A stretch of DNA of 35,936 bases from an uncultured Steroidobacter sp. (GTDB lineage: Bacteria > Pseudomonadota > Gammaproteobacteria > Steroidobacterales > Steroidobacteraceae), in assembly GCA_946478975.1 (NCBI GenBank), contig CAMLEO010000035.1, positions 1 through 35,936 of the forward strand. The letters run 5' to 3'. The notes below the pieces were generated by a model. The model worked only from the letters and a program-made list of their open reading frames with translations. It searched no databases and was not told the origin of the DNA. The position numbers and the translations under genes were made by a program. Positions 8,543-17,503 of the stretch are shown one piece after another (position 1 is the first letter of the stretch; every line of letters begins with the position of its first letter).

Positions 8543-9960
8543 CGTCACCCGCGGCATTGTGCGTCGACCTCGACGGCACGCTGGTCAGGTCGGACCTGCT
8601 GGTTGAAACGCTGCTGCGCTGGATCAAGATCAATCCACTGCGATTGTTTGTTGCGCTCTTGTGGTTGGCGCGGGGGCGCGCCTGTTTGAAGGCCGAGCTG
8701 GCGAGCCGCGTCGATCTGGATGTTGCCCAGCTGCCGCTCAACGATGCCGTCGTCGCGTGGCTGCGCGAGCAGAAGACAGCGGGGCGAAAGATCGTGCTTT
8801 GTACGTCGGCCAACCAGCGGGTCGCTTTGCAAGTCGCCGCGCGCTTGAACTTGTTCGATCTCGTGATCGCGAGCGACGCCACTCACAATCTCACCGGACA
8901 GGCCAAGGCCGAGCGGCTGGTCACCGAGTTCGGCGAGCACGGCTTCGACTACGTGGGTAATGAGGCGAAGGACTTCCACGTCTGGAAGCATGCGCACGCC
9001 GCCATTGTCGTTGCCGATCGTGCTCACATCGGACGCTGGAAACGTCACCTCGACGCCTTCCAGAGTGCGTTCGAAGTCGAGCCGGCCGGCGTTCGCGACT
9101 GGCTGCAGGCACTGCGCATCCACCAGTGGGCGAAGAATCTGCTGCTGTTCGTGCCGCTGAGCACCGCGCATCGGCTGCTGGATTTCAATGCGCTGGCCGA
9201 TGTCGCACTCGCGTTCCTGCTGTTCGGTTGCTGTGCCTCCGGCACCTACCTGATCAACGATGTGCTGGATCTCGACGCCGACCGCGCCCATCCCCTCAAG
9301 CGTCTGCGGCCGTTGGCGTCGGGAAAGATCGCGTTGACCCGCGGCGTCGGTGTTGCCATCGCGCTGATCTGTGGCTCGCTCGTTCTGGCCGTGATCACAT
9401 TGCCGCCATTGTTTTCGGCCGCGCTGCTGCTCTATATCGTGACGACGCTGTGGTATTCGTTTCTGTTGAAGCGCATCGCGATGGTCGATGTGCTGTCACT
9501 GGCCGGACTGTACACGCTGCGCGTTCTCGCCGGCAGCGCCGCGGCGTTGGTGATTCCGTCCTTCTGGCTGCTCGCGTTCGCGATGTTTTTATTTTTGAGC
9601 CTGGCGATGGCCAAGCGCTACGCCGAGTTGAAGTCGCTGCTCGACGCGGGGCGTGATCGCGCCTCGGGCCGGGGCTATTCCGTGAGCGATCTGCCGCTGT
9701 TGCATTCGTTCGGCATCGCCGCGGGCTATGTTTGCGTGCTGGTGTTTGCGTTGTATGTAAATCTCGGCGCGCCGAGTCAGTACTCGAAGCCGGAAATCAT
9801 GTGGCTGGTGTGCGCGCTGTTGTTGTATTGGATCAGCCGGGTGTGGCTGAAAACGTTCCGCGGCCAGATGCAGCTGGACCCCGTGGTGTTCGCGTTGACG
9901 GATCGGCCGAGCCTGCTGGTCGGTGCGATCAGTGCGCTGCTAGTGGTGGCTGCAATTTAG
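8533..9960 (+). CDS. HAD phosphatase-UbiA prenyltransferase fusion (DPPR synthase-like)
   Basis: 475 residues. Residues 8-190 are a HAD-superfamily phosphatase: motif I is 'VDLDGTLV' (Asp12, Asp14), motif II is 'VLCTSAN', and 'DYVGNEAKD' holds the C-terminal acidic pair. Residues 200-475 are a UbiA-family membrane prenyltransferase with about eight helices. Its first Asp-rich motif is 'LINDVLDLDADRAHPLKRLR', followed by 'RPLASGKI' and the second motif region 'RIAMVDVLSLAGLYTLRVLAG'. The 'NDVxDxxxDRxHPxKxxRP' pattern is that of 5-phospho-ribosyl-1-pyrophosphate:polyprenyl-phosphate transferases, with mycobacterial Rv3806c as the model. The fused phosphatase could remove the 5-phosphate from the product, leaving polyprenyl-phospho-ribose. 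Those two steps are inference by family. The start overlaps the upstream glycosyltransferase. Confidence 0.85.
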   Translation: MLVTSPAALCVDLDGTLVRSDLLVETLLRWIKINPLRLFVALLWLARGRACLKAELASRVDLDVAQLPLNDAVVAWLREQKTAGRKIVLCTSANQRVALQVAARLNLFDLVIASDATHNLTGQAKAERLVTEFGEHGFDYVGNEAKDFHVWKHAHAAIVVADRAHIGRWKRHLDAFQSAFEVEPAGVRDWLQALRIHQWAKNLLLFVPLSTAHRLLDFNALADVALAFLLFGCCASGTYLINDVLDLDADRAHPLKRLRPLASGKIALTRGVGVAIALICGSLVLAVITLPPLFSAALLLYIVTTLWYSFLLKRIAMVDVLSLAGLYTLRVLAGSAAALVIPSFWLLAFAMFLFLSLAMAKRYAELKSLLDAGRDRASGRGYSVSDLPLLHSFGIAAGYVCVLVFALYVNLGAPSQYSKPEIMWLVCALLLYWISRVWLKTFRGQMQLDPVVFALTDRPSLLVGAISALLVVAAI

Positions 9961-11212
9961 CTCGCCTGCTCACCAGGATTACAAATAACAGCAGCGCGCC
10001 GAAGAAAAGATGTGATGCGAGCAACTCGCGCACGGGGCCGCCGAGCAGCCATGACGGGCGCAGCAGTGCGTTCGCCGCCATGAGATAGCTGGCCAGCAGC
10101 AACGGGCTACGAACTCTCGTTGCCGCTATGGCGAACACCGACAGCAGAATGCCGTAGTGATGTTCCCAAGCGACCGGCGCCGCCAGCGTCGCGCCGAGCA
10201 GCGCGATTGCAAGATCCAGCGCATCGGGAGTGCGTCCGCGCGTGGGCCAGAGCGCAGTCACCATGATCGCCAGTGAGCTGAGCAGCGTTCCGAAGTACAC
10301 CACCGGGTTGTATGGCGGAAACGAATAACGATCGAAGTGCAACGCATCTCCGTTGTCCAGCAGGCGATTGAGCACGCCGTTGACGCTTTGATTCGGCCAG
10401 TACGCTTCGCCATGCTGAGAGATATAGCTCAGCACCTTCAAATATTCGAGATGATTGGCGAGGCCGTATCGAAGCAGTGAAGCGGTGAAGCCCACGCCGG
10501 CCACGGCGATCAAACCCACGCTGAAGCGCCAGTCACGTCGCAACACGCCCCACAGCAGGATCAATCCATACTGCGGCTTGATGAGACAGCAAATGCCGAT
10601 GCAGGCGCCGGCCAGCGCGCGCCAGCCCGCCATATACGCGAGCAGTCCGGCGGCGACGAGGCAGTCGATGTAGATCTGGATCTGCCCCAGGATGTGAGCA
10701 CGGACGAGCGGATAGAACATCACGCCGAGCAAGGCGCCACACACCGCAATAACCCACGTTGAGCTCGTGTTCTTACCGCGCAGGTAGAGCAGCACGCAGA
10801 GGAGGAGGGTGAGTGCGAACGCTGCTCTCGATGTCCATGTGAGCAGCTGGTTCATGGGCTTGCCCGGGTCCAGCGAGTCCGGCCCGTCGAACCAGCGCGC
10901 AGGAAACAAATCCAGCACGAACAGCGCCGACGGCGGATATTGAAACTTGATGTGATCTTCGAAGAAGACCCGATACAGGCTAACGTCCGGCTGCTGTTGA
11001 AAAGCGCGCTGGGCGCGCGCCATCGGCTTCCAGGAATCGTTACCAGTCAGATTGGCGAGGGCGGCGGAGCGCCCGGGCGCTGTCTGATGCAGCGCCTGCC
11101 CGGGAGGAACACCGAACGCGGCCAGCCCGGCAATCAGCGCGCCGTTCAAAAGAACGACGGCGAGGAGGGCGATCAGAAGTGTCCATGCGTGCGGTTCGAA
11201 GCGGCTACGCAT
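9929..11212 (-). CDS. GT87/DUF2029-type membrane glycosyltransferase
   Basis: 427 residues from the ATG at 11212, which has an AGGTG ribosome site five bases upstream. The frame continues upstream without an ATG at a sensible place and would run into the transporter gene, so the longer version is rejected. The protein has about ten membrane helices. 'HIKFQYPPSALFVLDLFPA' and 'LGQIQIYIDCLVAAGLL' with 'CLIKPQYGLILLWG' are typical of the GT87 family (DUF2029), which uses polyprenyl-phosphate mannose or related donors. It lies 14 bases after the MFS gene on the same strand and converges on the HAD-UbiA gene with a 32-base overlap. Sharing the donor type with the adjacent UbiA/GT-C pair is suggestive, but transcription is opposite. 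Acceptor unknown. Confidence 0.78.
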   Translation of the reverse strand: MRSRFEPHAWTLLIALLAVVLLNGALIAGLAAFGVPPGQALHQTAPGRSAALANLTGNDSWKPMARAQRAFQQQPDVSLYRVFFEDHIKFQYPPSALFVLDLFPARWFDGPDSLDPGKPMNQLLTWTSRAAFALTLLLCVLLYLRGKNTSSTWVIAVCGALLGVMFYPLVRAHILGQIQIYIDCLVAAGLLAYMAGWRALAGACIGICCLIKPQYGLILLWGVLRRDWRFSVGLIAVAGVGFTASLLRYGLANHLEYLKVLSYISQHGEAYWPNQSVNGVLNRLLDNGDALHFDRYSFPPYNPVVYFGTLLSSLAIMVTALWPTRGRTPDALDLAIALLGATLAAPVAWEHHYGILLSVFAIAATRVRSPLLLASYLMAANALLRPSWLLGGPVRELLASHLFFGALLLFVILVSRRAKLQPPLAAH

Positions 11213-11226
11213 GAACACCTGGGCGC

Positions 11227-12558
11227 CTATCTCTCTTGCGCCATCTGCCGGTTGACGAACAACGCGATCAGCGTGCCGACGGCGCCGGACAGCAGATACG
11301 CACCGGAAAATATCAGCCCGAAGCGACTGGAGATCGCGAGCGCGATCCAGGGCGCGAAGCCGGCGCCGAACAGCCACGCGAGGTCGGAGGTCAACGCCGA
11401 GCCGGTGTAGCGATAGTTCATGGGGAAGTTCGAGGCCACCGAGCCTGAGGCCTGGCCGAACGACAAGCCGAGCAGCATGAAGCCCGAGATCATGAACACG
11501 ATTTCACCAATTTCGCCGCCGGCGAGCAACTGGGGCGCGAAGCCGCTGAACGCGGCGATGGCGGCGGCGGTGCTCGCGAGCAACGTGCGGCGTCCGACGC
11601 GATCGGCCAGCCAGCCGGAGGCGACGATCGCGGCCACGCCGAACGCGGCGCCGACGGCTTCGATCAACAGAAAGCGCTCGGGGCCTTCCTGCGTATAAAG
11701 GAACACCCACGACAACGGGAACACCGTCACCATGTGGAACAGCGCGAAGCTCGCGAGCGGCGCAAATGCACCGATGACGATGTTTCGTCCGCCGTTGCGC
11801 AAGGTGTCCAGGATGGGAGCCGGTTGCAACTCGCGCGTTTCGAACGACTTGGTGTATTCGGGCGTGACGACGATACGCAGGCGGGCAAACAACGCGACCA
11901 CGTTGATGGCGAACGCGACAAAGAACGGATAACGCCAGCCCCAGTCCAGGAAGTCTTTCGCCGACAGGTGACCGACGATGTAAGCAAACAGCGCGCTCGC
12001 GACCATCAAGCCGAGCGGCGCGCCCAACTGTGGAATCATCGCGTAGTAGCCGCGACGATTCTGAGGGGCGTTCACCGCCAGCAGCGATGCGAGGCCGTCC
12101 CACGAGCCGCCGAGCGCGAGGCCCTGACCGATGCGGAATATCGCGAGCACATAAGCAGAGGCGACGCCGATGTCCTGGTAGTGAGGAATGAACGCCATCG
12201 CCACCGTCGACGTGCCGAGCAGGAACAGCGCGACCGTCAATTTCATGCCGCGACCGTAGGTGCGGTCGATGGCTGTAAAAATCACCGTGCCGAGCGGACG
12301 CGCCACGAACGCGAGCGCGAAGATTGCAAACGAGTAAAGCGTGCCGGTCAGTGCGTCGACATAAGGAAAAATCAGCTTCGGAAACACCACGACCGAGGCG
12401 ATCGCGTACACGAAGAAGTCGAAGAATTCCGAGGTCCGGCCAATGATGACGCCGATAGCGATGTCGCCGGGGCGAACTTCGCCCGCGTGCGCTTCGTTGG
12501 TACGCCGGGCGTCGCGCTCCAGCGATGAAGTGGGCGCACCGGACTGCGCGACCGTCAT
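11227..12558 (-). CDS. MFS transporter, metabolite:H+ symporter (MHS) type
   Basis: 443 residues with twelve predicted membrane helices. It has the MHS-subfamily features 'GRTSEFFDFFVYAIAS' in helix 1, a proline-rich 'FVARPLGTVIFTAIDRTYGR' loop between helices 2 and 3, and 'GQGLALGGSWDG' in helix 4. Relatives carry dicarboxylates, citrate, shikimate, proline/betaine or similar small acids with protons; the substrate cannot be read from the sequence. The ATG has an AGGAG site seven bases upstream. It is the first gene of a leftward pair with the GT87 gene and shares a 177-base divergent control region with cyoA. Confidence 0.85.
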   Translation of the reverse strand: MTVAQSGAPTSSLERDARRTNEAHAGEVRPGDIAIGVIIGRTSEFFDFFVYAIASVVVFPKLIFPYVDALTGTLYSFAIFALAFVARPLGTVIFTAIDRTYGRGMKLTVALFLLGTSTVAMAFIPHYQDIGVASAYVLAIFRIGQGLALGGSWDGLASLLAVNAPQNRRGYYAMIPQLGAPLGLMVASALFAYIVGHLSAKDFLDWGWRYPFFVAFAINVVALFARLRIVVTPEYTKSFETRELQPAPILDTLRNGGRNIVIGAFAPLASFALFHMVTVFPLSWVFLYTQEGPERFLLIEAVGAAFGVAAIVASGWLADRVGRRTLLASTAAAIAAFSGFAPQLLAGGEIGEIVFMISGFMLLGLSFGQASGSVASNFPMNYRYTGSALTSDLAWLFGAGFAPWIALAISSRFGLIFSGAYLLSGAVGTLIALFVNRQMAQER

Positions 12559-12612
12559 AGCTCGCTCCTGTAGATCGATGCCGTCTTATACCGCCGGGTA
12601 CGGGGATGGGAC

Positions 12613-12633
12613 CATTGGGCAAAACGCCCAATG
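12613..12633. promoter_or_regulatory. Perfect 8-bp inverted repeat in the MFS/cyoA divergent region
   Basis: CATTGGGC-AAAAC-GCCCAATG is a perfect palindrome with a five-base spacer, placed between the two divergent starts. It may be an operator or a hairpin; no T run follows. The remaining bases of the region (12559-12735) include TTGACT at 12669-12674, a possible -35 element for cyoA, but I see no convincing -10. Confidence 0.4.
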
Positions 12634-12735
12634 TCGCCGCGCAACCCAACACCGTATCCTGCGCGCCGTTGACTTTCTTTAGGGTGATCCGCTGAGCGTT
12701 TCGGTGGAACACCCACTAGCGTCACTCTCGTGTCG

Positions 12736-13767
12736 ATGATGAACCGACTACGCAATCTTACATTGCTGCCTTTGTTTCTAGCGCTCGCCGCTTGCGACAT
12801 GGTGGTGTTGAATCCTTCAGGCGACGTCGCAGTTCAACAGCGCGACCTGCTGGTCATGTCGACCTGGCTGATGCTGCTGATCATCGTGCCTGTGATGGCG
12901 CTCACAGTTCTGTTCGCCTGGCGCTACCGGCACACCAATCGCGAAGCGCGTTACGAGCCGGACTGGCATCACTCCATGCGCCTGGAGCTGGTGATCTGGT
13001 CGGCGCCGCTGCTCATCATCATCTGTCTGGGTGCGCTGACGTGGCTCGGCACGCATCTGCTCGATCCGTATCGTCCGCTCGATCGCCTGGCGCCCGGCCA
13101 GGAAGTGCCGCAGGAAACGCAGGCGCTGCAAGTGAACGTGGTCGCGCTCGACTGGAAGTGGTTGTTCATCTACCCCGAGCTCGGCATTGCCACTGTCAAT
13201 GAGCTGGCGGTGCCGGCGAATCATCCGGTCGCGCTCAAGATCACCGCGTCGTCGGTGATGAACTCGCTCTATATTCCCGAGTTTGCCGGCATGGTTTACG
13301 CGATGCCTGCGATGGAGACCAAGCTGCACGGCGTCTTGAACAAAACCGGCGTGTCGGAAGGATTCTCTGCCAACTACAGCGGCGCCGGCTTTTCCGGCAT
13401 GCGTTTCAAAGTGCGCTCGATGGAGCAGGGCGACTTCGATCGCTGGGTCGCGCAGGCGCGCGCCCTCCAGGAAACATTGTCGCGCGACGCATATTTGCAA
13501 TTGGCCAAGCCGTCGGAGCGCGAGCCGGTGCGGTATTACTCTGCCGTCGATCCGCAGCTCTACGGCGCCATCGTCGGCTTGTGCGTCGAGCGTGGAAAGA
13601 TGTGCATGCAGGACATGATGGGTACGGATCACGCCGGCCAGCATGAGTCGGCTCATCTGCACACTGCGCCGGTCGACCGCTCGCCGCTGCGTGGTGCGGG
13701 CTTGCCGAACCCTAACAAATCCGACCGTCCGTTGGTCGTCGATGCCCATGAACATGCCTCACGCTGA
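12736..13767 (+). CDS. cyoA: Cytochrome bo-type ubiquinol oxidase subunit II
   Basis: 343 residues from the ATG at 12736 (GTG at 12730 and ATG at 12739 are equally possible). A lipoprotein signal peptide ends in the lipobox 'LALAAC', giving an acylated Cys near residue 20. Two membrane helices follow ('[18 protein letters not shown]' and '[20 protein letters not shown]'), then a cupredoxin-fold periplasmic domain with '[12 protein letters not shown]', '[18 protein letters not shown]' and '[14 protein letters not shown]'. The Cys/His/Met CuA ligands of cytochrome c oxidases are missing from the last segment, which identifies a quinol oxidase. The protein ends in a Met/His-rich tail. It overlaps the start of cyoB by about 26 bases. 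Subunit II binds quinol-side partners and is anchored on the periplasmic face. Confidence 0.94.
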   Translation: MMNRLRNLTLLPLFLALAACDMVVLNPSGDVAVQQRDLLVMSTWLMLLIIVPVMALTVLFAWRYRHTNREARYEPDWHHSMRLELVIWSAPLLIIICLGALTWLGTHLLDPYRPLDRLAPGQEVPQETQALQVNVVALDWKWLFIYPELGIATVNELAVPANHPVALKITASSVMNSLYIPEFAGMVYAMPAMETKLHGVLNKTGVSEGFSANYSGAGFSGMRFKVRSMEQGDFDRWVAQARALQETLSRDAYLQLAKPSEREPVRYYSAVDPQLYGAIVGLCVERGKMCMQDMMGTDHAGQHESAHLHTAPVDRSPLRGAGLPNPNKSDRPLVVDAHEHASR

Positions 13768-15763
13768 TTCTCCATTGATGCAGCTGATTTTCGGCCGACT
13801 GTCGCTCGAGTCGCTGCCGCTGCACGAGCCCATCGTGGTCGCGACGTTCGTTGCCGTTGCCCTCGGTGGCATGGCGCTGCTCGCGGCCGTGACCAAGTTT
13901 CAGCTGTGGGGCTACCTGTGGCGCGAGTGGATCACGACCATCGATCACAAGCGCATCGGCATCATGTACATGATCCTCGGCATCGTGATGCTGCTGCGTG
14001 GCTTCGCCGACGCGGTGATGATGAGACTGCAGCAGGCGATGGCGTTCGGCGGCTCGGAAGGTTATCTCAACGCGCATCACTACGATCAGATCTTCACCGC
14101 GCACGGCGTGATCATGATCTTCTTCGTCGCCATGCCGCTGGTCACCGGCCTGATGAACTACATCGTGCCGTTGCAGATCGGCGCGCGTGACGTTGCGTTC
14201 CCGTTCCTCAACAACTTCAGTTTCTGGATGACCACCTCGGGCGCGCTGCTGGTGATGGCGTCGCTGTTCGTCGGTGAGTTCGCGCGCACCGGCTGGCTCG
14301 CGTATCCGCCGCTGTCCGGCCTCGATTACAGCCCCGATGTCGGCGTCGACTATTACATCTGGGCGCTGCAGATCGCCGGCGTAGGAACATTGCTATCGGG
14401 CGTCAACCTGCTCGCGACCATCATCAAGATGCGCGCGCCCGGCATGACGCTGATGAAAATGCCGGTGTTCACCTGGACCTCGCTGTGCACGAACGTATTG
14501 ATCGTGGCTGCGTTCCCGGTGCTGACCGCGGTGCTGGTGCTGCTGTCGCTGGATCGTTACGTGGGCACGAACTTCTTCACCAACGATCTGGGCGGCAACC
14601 CGATGATGTACATCAACCTCATCTGGATCTGGGGCCACCCGGAGGTGTACATCCTGATCCTGCCGCTGTTCGGCGTGTACTCCGAAGTCACCTCGACGTT
14701 CTCGGGCAAGAAGCTGTTCGGCTACACCTCGATGGTGTACGCCACGGTCGTGATCACCATCCTGTCCTACATCGTGTGGCTGCATCACTTCTTCACGATG
14801 GGCTCGGGCGCGAGCGTCAATTCGTTCTTCGGCATCACCACCATGATCATCTCGATCCCGACCGGGGCGAAGATTTTCAACTGGCTGTTCACCATGTATC
14901 GCGGCCGCATTCGTTTCGAGCTGCCGATGATGTGGACGGTCGCGTTCATGCTCACGTTCGTGATCGGCGGCATGACGGGCGTGCTGCTGGCGGTGCCGCC
15001 GGCGGACTTCGTGCTTCACAACAGCTTGTTCCTGGTCGCGCACTTTCATAACGTGATCATCGGCGGCGTGCTGTTCGGCCTGTTCGCCGGCATCAATTAC
15101 TGGTTCCCGAAGGCGTTCGGTTTCAAGCTGGACGAGTTCTGGGGCAAGGTGTCGTTCTGGTTCTGGGTGGTCGGCTTCTGGGTGGCGTTCACGCCGCTGT
15201 ACGTGCTCGGCCTGATGGGCGTGACCCGTCGCCTGCGGTACTTCGAAGATCCGTCGCTGCAGATCTGGTTCCAGATCGCCGCGGTCGGCGCCGGCCTCAT
15301 CGCTCTGGGTATCGCCGCGATGCTGGTGCAGTTCTACGTGAGCTTCCGCAAGCGCAACCAGCTGCGCGATACCACCGGCGATCCGTGGGATGGCCGCACG
15401 CTGGAGTGGGCGACATCCTCGCCGCCGCCGGCTTATAACTTCGCGTTCACGCCCGTCGTTCACGAAGGCGACGCGTGGTGGGATATGAAACAACGCGGCT
15501 ACGAGCGCCCCACGGCGGGCTTCCGCGCGATTCTCATGCCGAGCAACACCGGTGCGGGTTTCATTCTTTCCGTGCTGAGCCTGGCGTTTGGCTTTGGAAT
15601 GGTCTGGTATATGTGGTGGCTGGCGGGCTTGAGCTTCATCGGTATCATCGCTTACGCCATCTATCACACCTTCAACTACCACCGGGAATATCACTTCCCG
15701 CTGGCTGATGTCGTCCGCGCCGAGGACGAGCGCACCCGCCTTTTGGCGGCGGCGCGGAGTTAA
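13742..15763 (+). CDS. cyoB: Cytochrome bo-type ubiquinol oxidase subunit I
   Basis: 673 residues. This is the catalytic heme-copper subunit that reduces oxygen with quinol electrons and pumps protons. All ligands are visible: the low-spin heme His in '[11 protein letters not shown]', the Tyr-linked CuB His in '[10 protein letters not shown]', the His pair in '[10 protein letters not shown]', and the two His of '[11 protein letters not shown]'. Also conserved are the D-channel Asp in '[11 protein letters not shown]' and the K-channel Lys in '[11 protein letters not shown]'. Subunit I usually has about 15 helices and this length agrees. The start is one of three closely spaced ATGs (13742, 13748, 13754) inside the end of cyoA; none has a strong ribosome site, so translation is probably coupled. 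The next gene begins five bases after the stop. Confidence 0.96.
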   Translation: MPMNMPHADSPLMQLIFGRLSLESLPLHEPIVVATFVAVALGGMALLAAVTKFQLWGYLWREWITTIDHKRIGIMYMILGIVMLLRGFADAVMMRLQQAMAFGGSEGYLNAHHYDQIFTAHGVIMIFFVAMPLVTGLMNYIVPLQIGARDVAFPFLNNFSFWMTTSGALLVMASLFVGEFARTGWLAYPPLSGLDYSPDVGVDYYIWALQIAGVGTLLSGVNLLATIIKMRAPGMTLMKMPVFTWTSLCTNVLIVAAFPVLTAVLVLLSLDRYVGTNFFTNDLGGNPMMYINLIWIWGHPEVYILILPLFGVYSEVTSTFSGKKLFGYTSMVYATVVITILSYIVWLHHFFTMGSGASVNSFFGITTMIISIPTGAKIFNWLFTMYRGRIRFELPMMWTVAFMLTFVIGGMTGVLLAVPPADFVLHNSLFLVAHFHNVIIGGVLFGLFAGINYWFPKAFGFKLDEFWGKVSFWFWVVGFWVAFTPLYVLGLMGVTRRLRYFEDPSLQIWFQIAAVGAGLIALGIAAMLVQFYVSFRKRNQLRDTTGDPWDGRTLEWATSSPPPAYNFAFTPVVHEGDAWWDMKQRGYERPTAGFRAILMPSNTGAGFILSVLSLAFGFGMVWYMWWLAGLSFIGIIAYAIYHTFNYHREYHFPLADVVRAEDERTRLLAAARS

Positions 15764-15768
15764 CACGC

Positions 15769-16401
15769 ATGGGTCACGCATTAACCAACGAACAAGCGGC
15801 CGCACGCACGCTGTTCTATCAGCTCGACGAGCACGATCACGAGGCTGGCGGCAACACGCTGCTCGGCTTCTGGATCTATCTGATGAGCGACTGCCTCATC
15901 TTCGCCGTGCTGTTCGCGACCTACGGCGTGTTGAGCAACAACTATGCGGGCGGGCCCGGGCCGAAGGAGCTGTTCGACCTGTCGCTGGTGGCCGTGAACA
16001 CCTCGATGCTGCTGATGTCCTCGATCACGTACGGCTTCGCGATGTTGTCTTCGTATCGCAAGAGCGTGGCCGGAACTCAGCTGTGGCTGGCCGTGACCGG
16101 ACTGTTTGGCGCGGCGTTCTTGGGCATCGAGCTGTTCGAGTTCGCGCACATGATTCACGAGGGCGCGGGCCCTCAGCGCAGCGCGTTCCTGTCTTCGTTC
16201 TTTACGCTGGTCGGCACACACGGACTGCACGTGACGTTCGGCATCGTGTGGCTGACGACGCTGATGATCCAGGTCGGCAGGCACGGGCTCAACAAGGCCA
16301 ACGCCCGCCGGCTCGCGTGCCTGAGCCTGTTCTGGCACTTCCTGGATGTGATCTGGATCGGCGTGTTCACATTCGTTTATTTGATGGGTATGTTGCGATG
16401 A
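15769..16401 (+). CDS. cyoC: Cytochrome bo-type ubiquinol oxidase subunit III
   Basis: 210 residues with five membrane helices. 'LGFWIYLMSDCLIFAVLFAT', the Glu of 'GIELFEFAHMI', 'TLVGTHGLHVTFGIVWL' and 'LSLFWHFLDVIWIGVFTFVYL' are standard CyoC/COX3 segments. It has no cofactors and stabilises subunit I. It lies five bases after cyoB, and its stop overlaps the cyoD start by ATGA (16398-16401). Confidence 0.95.
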   Translation: MGHALTNEQAAARTLFYQLDEHDHEAGGNTLLGFWIYLMSDCLIFAVLFATYGVLSNNYAGGPGPKELFDLSLVAVNTSMLLMSSITYGFAMLSSYRKSVAGTQLWLAVTGLFGAAFLGIELFEFAHMIHEGAGPQRSAFLSSFFTLVGTHGLHVTFGIVWLTTLMIQVGRHGLNKANARRLACLSLFWHFLDVIWIGVFTFVYLMGMLR

Positions 16402-16790
16402 GCGTCCAAGGCGACTCAACCAGTCATGGGGCCGGGCACGAAGCGGGCCCCGAGCCGCACGGCACGTTGCGGGACTACACGATCGGCTTTTTGCTGTCGG
16501 TGGTGCTGACGGCGGTGCCGTTCTGGCTGGTGATGGGCGATACGTCCTGGAGCAAGCAGACCATCGCGTTCGTCATCATGGGCTTCGCGGCCGTGCAGAT
16601 GGTCGTGCACATGGTTTACTTCCTGCACATGACGCCCAAGTCCGAAGACGGCTGGACGCTGACCTCGCTGGTCTTTACGCTGATCCTCGTCGTCATCACG
16701 CTCGCCGGGTCGCTATGGGTGATGTACCACCTCGACAGCAATATGATGCCGCGGCACGAAACCCACGCGGCCGTTCACTCGCCCGAGTAG
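16398..16790 (+). CDS. cyoD: Cytochrome bo-type ubiquinol oxidase subunit IV
   Basis: 130 residues with three membrane helices. 'YTIGFLLSVVLTAVPFWLVM', 'VIMGFAAVQMVVHMVYFLHM' and 'TLILVVITLAGSLWVMYHL' match the COX4_pro/CyoD family, which helps assembly of the CuB centre. A His-rich, Gly-rich cytosolic start precedes the first helix. The C-terminal tail overlaps the SURF1 gene in another frame by 76 bases. No cyoE (heme O synthase) follows. Confidence 0.93.
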   Translation: MSVQGDSTSHGAGHEAGPEPHGTLRDYTIGFLLSVVLTAVPFWLVMGDTSWSKQTIAFVIMGFAAVQMVVHMVYFLHMTPKSEDGWTLTSLVFTLILVVITLAGSLWVMYHLDSNMMPRHETHAAVHSPE

Positions 16791-17503
16791 CCGCGATCGT
16801 CGTCGCAGCGCTGGCGGGCATGGTGATGTTCGTCAGCCTCGGCGTGTGGCAGGTCCATCGCCTGGCATGGAAGCTCGATCTGATCGATCGCGTCGAGCAG
16901 CGCGTGCACGCACCGCCGGTCGCTCCGCCCGGACGAGACCGATGGCCGCAGATCAACGCGGCCAACAGCGAATATCTCCACGTCGTCGTCCAAGGTCGCT
17001 ATCGCAACGATCGCGAGACGCTGGTGCAGGCGGTCACCGAGCGCGGGCCCGGATTCTGGGTTCTCACACCGCTCGAAACCGTCGACGGCTATGTCGTCCT
17101 GATCAATCGCGGCTTCGTGCCGCCGACCCATCGCGATCCCGTCACTCGCTCGCAAGGGCAGATCGAAGGTGTGACGACCGTCAGCGGACTGTTGCGCATG
17201 AGCGAGTCGGGCGGCGCCTATCTGCGTTCCAACGAACCGGCCGCCAATCGCTGGTTTTCACGCGATGTCGCGGCCATCGCAGCGGCCCGTGGCTTGAGCA
17301 ATGTGGCCCCGTATTTTATTGATGCTGACGCGAGCGAGACGCAGAGTGCCGAAGCGCCGATCGGCGGGCTCACCATCATTCAATTCAATAACAACCATCT
17401 GCAATATGCGCTGACCTGGTTCGGCCTGGCCTTGATGGTGGCGGGCGGCGCGTTCCTGGTGCTCCGGCAAGAGTGGCGTTGGCGTAAACTGCCGGCACCG
17501 TGA
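16715..17503 (+). CDS. SURF1-family oxidase assembly protein
   Basis: 262 residues. SURF1 proteins bind heme and help insert it into terminal oxidases. Helix 1 (about 24-44) ends in the hallmark 'LGVWQVHRLAWK'. The periplasmic domain contains 'GRYRNDRETLVQ', 'GFWVLTPLETVDGYVVLINRGFVP' (written here as the family's Gly-Phe-Trp and Asn-Arg-Gly-Phe-Val-Pro elements) and 'GLLRMSESGGAYL'. The second helix is 'LQYALTWFGLALMVAGGAFL'. The only usable ATG lies inside cyoD, giving a 76-base overlap. The stop overlaps the next GTG start (GTGA). SURF1 beside a cyo operon implies dedicated maturation of this quinol oxidase. Confidence 0.92.
   Translation: MGDVPPRQQYDAAARNPRGRSLARVAAIVVAALAGMVMFVSLGVWQVHRLAWKLDLIDRVEQRVHAPPVAPPGRDRWPQINAANSEYLHVVVQGRYRNDRETLVQAVTERGPGFWVLTPLETVDGYVVLINRGFVPPTHRDPVTRSQGQIEGVTTVSGLLRMSESGGAYLRSNEPAANRWFSRDVAAIAAARGLSNVAPYFIDADASETQSAEAPIGGLTIIQFNNNHLQYALTWFGLALMVAGGAFLVLRQEWRWRKLPAP

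Noticed and set aside
11213..11377. N-terminal extension of the GT87 gene
   Set aside because: Added residues are Arg-rich and lie inside the MFS coding sequence; the ATG at 11212 has its own ribosome site.
13643..13741. Longer cyoB start inside cyoA
   Set aside because: The extension is not CyoB-like and overlaps cyoA by 125 bases; the ATGs at 13742-13754 fit the family start.
14393..15805. 470-codon minus-strand frame across cyoB
   Set aside because: His/Arg/Gln-rich shadow of cyoB; the plus frame holds all heme-copper ligands.
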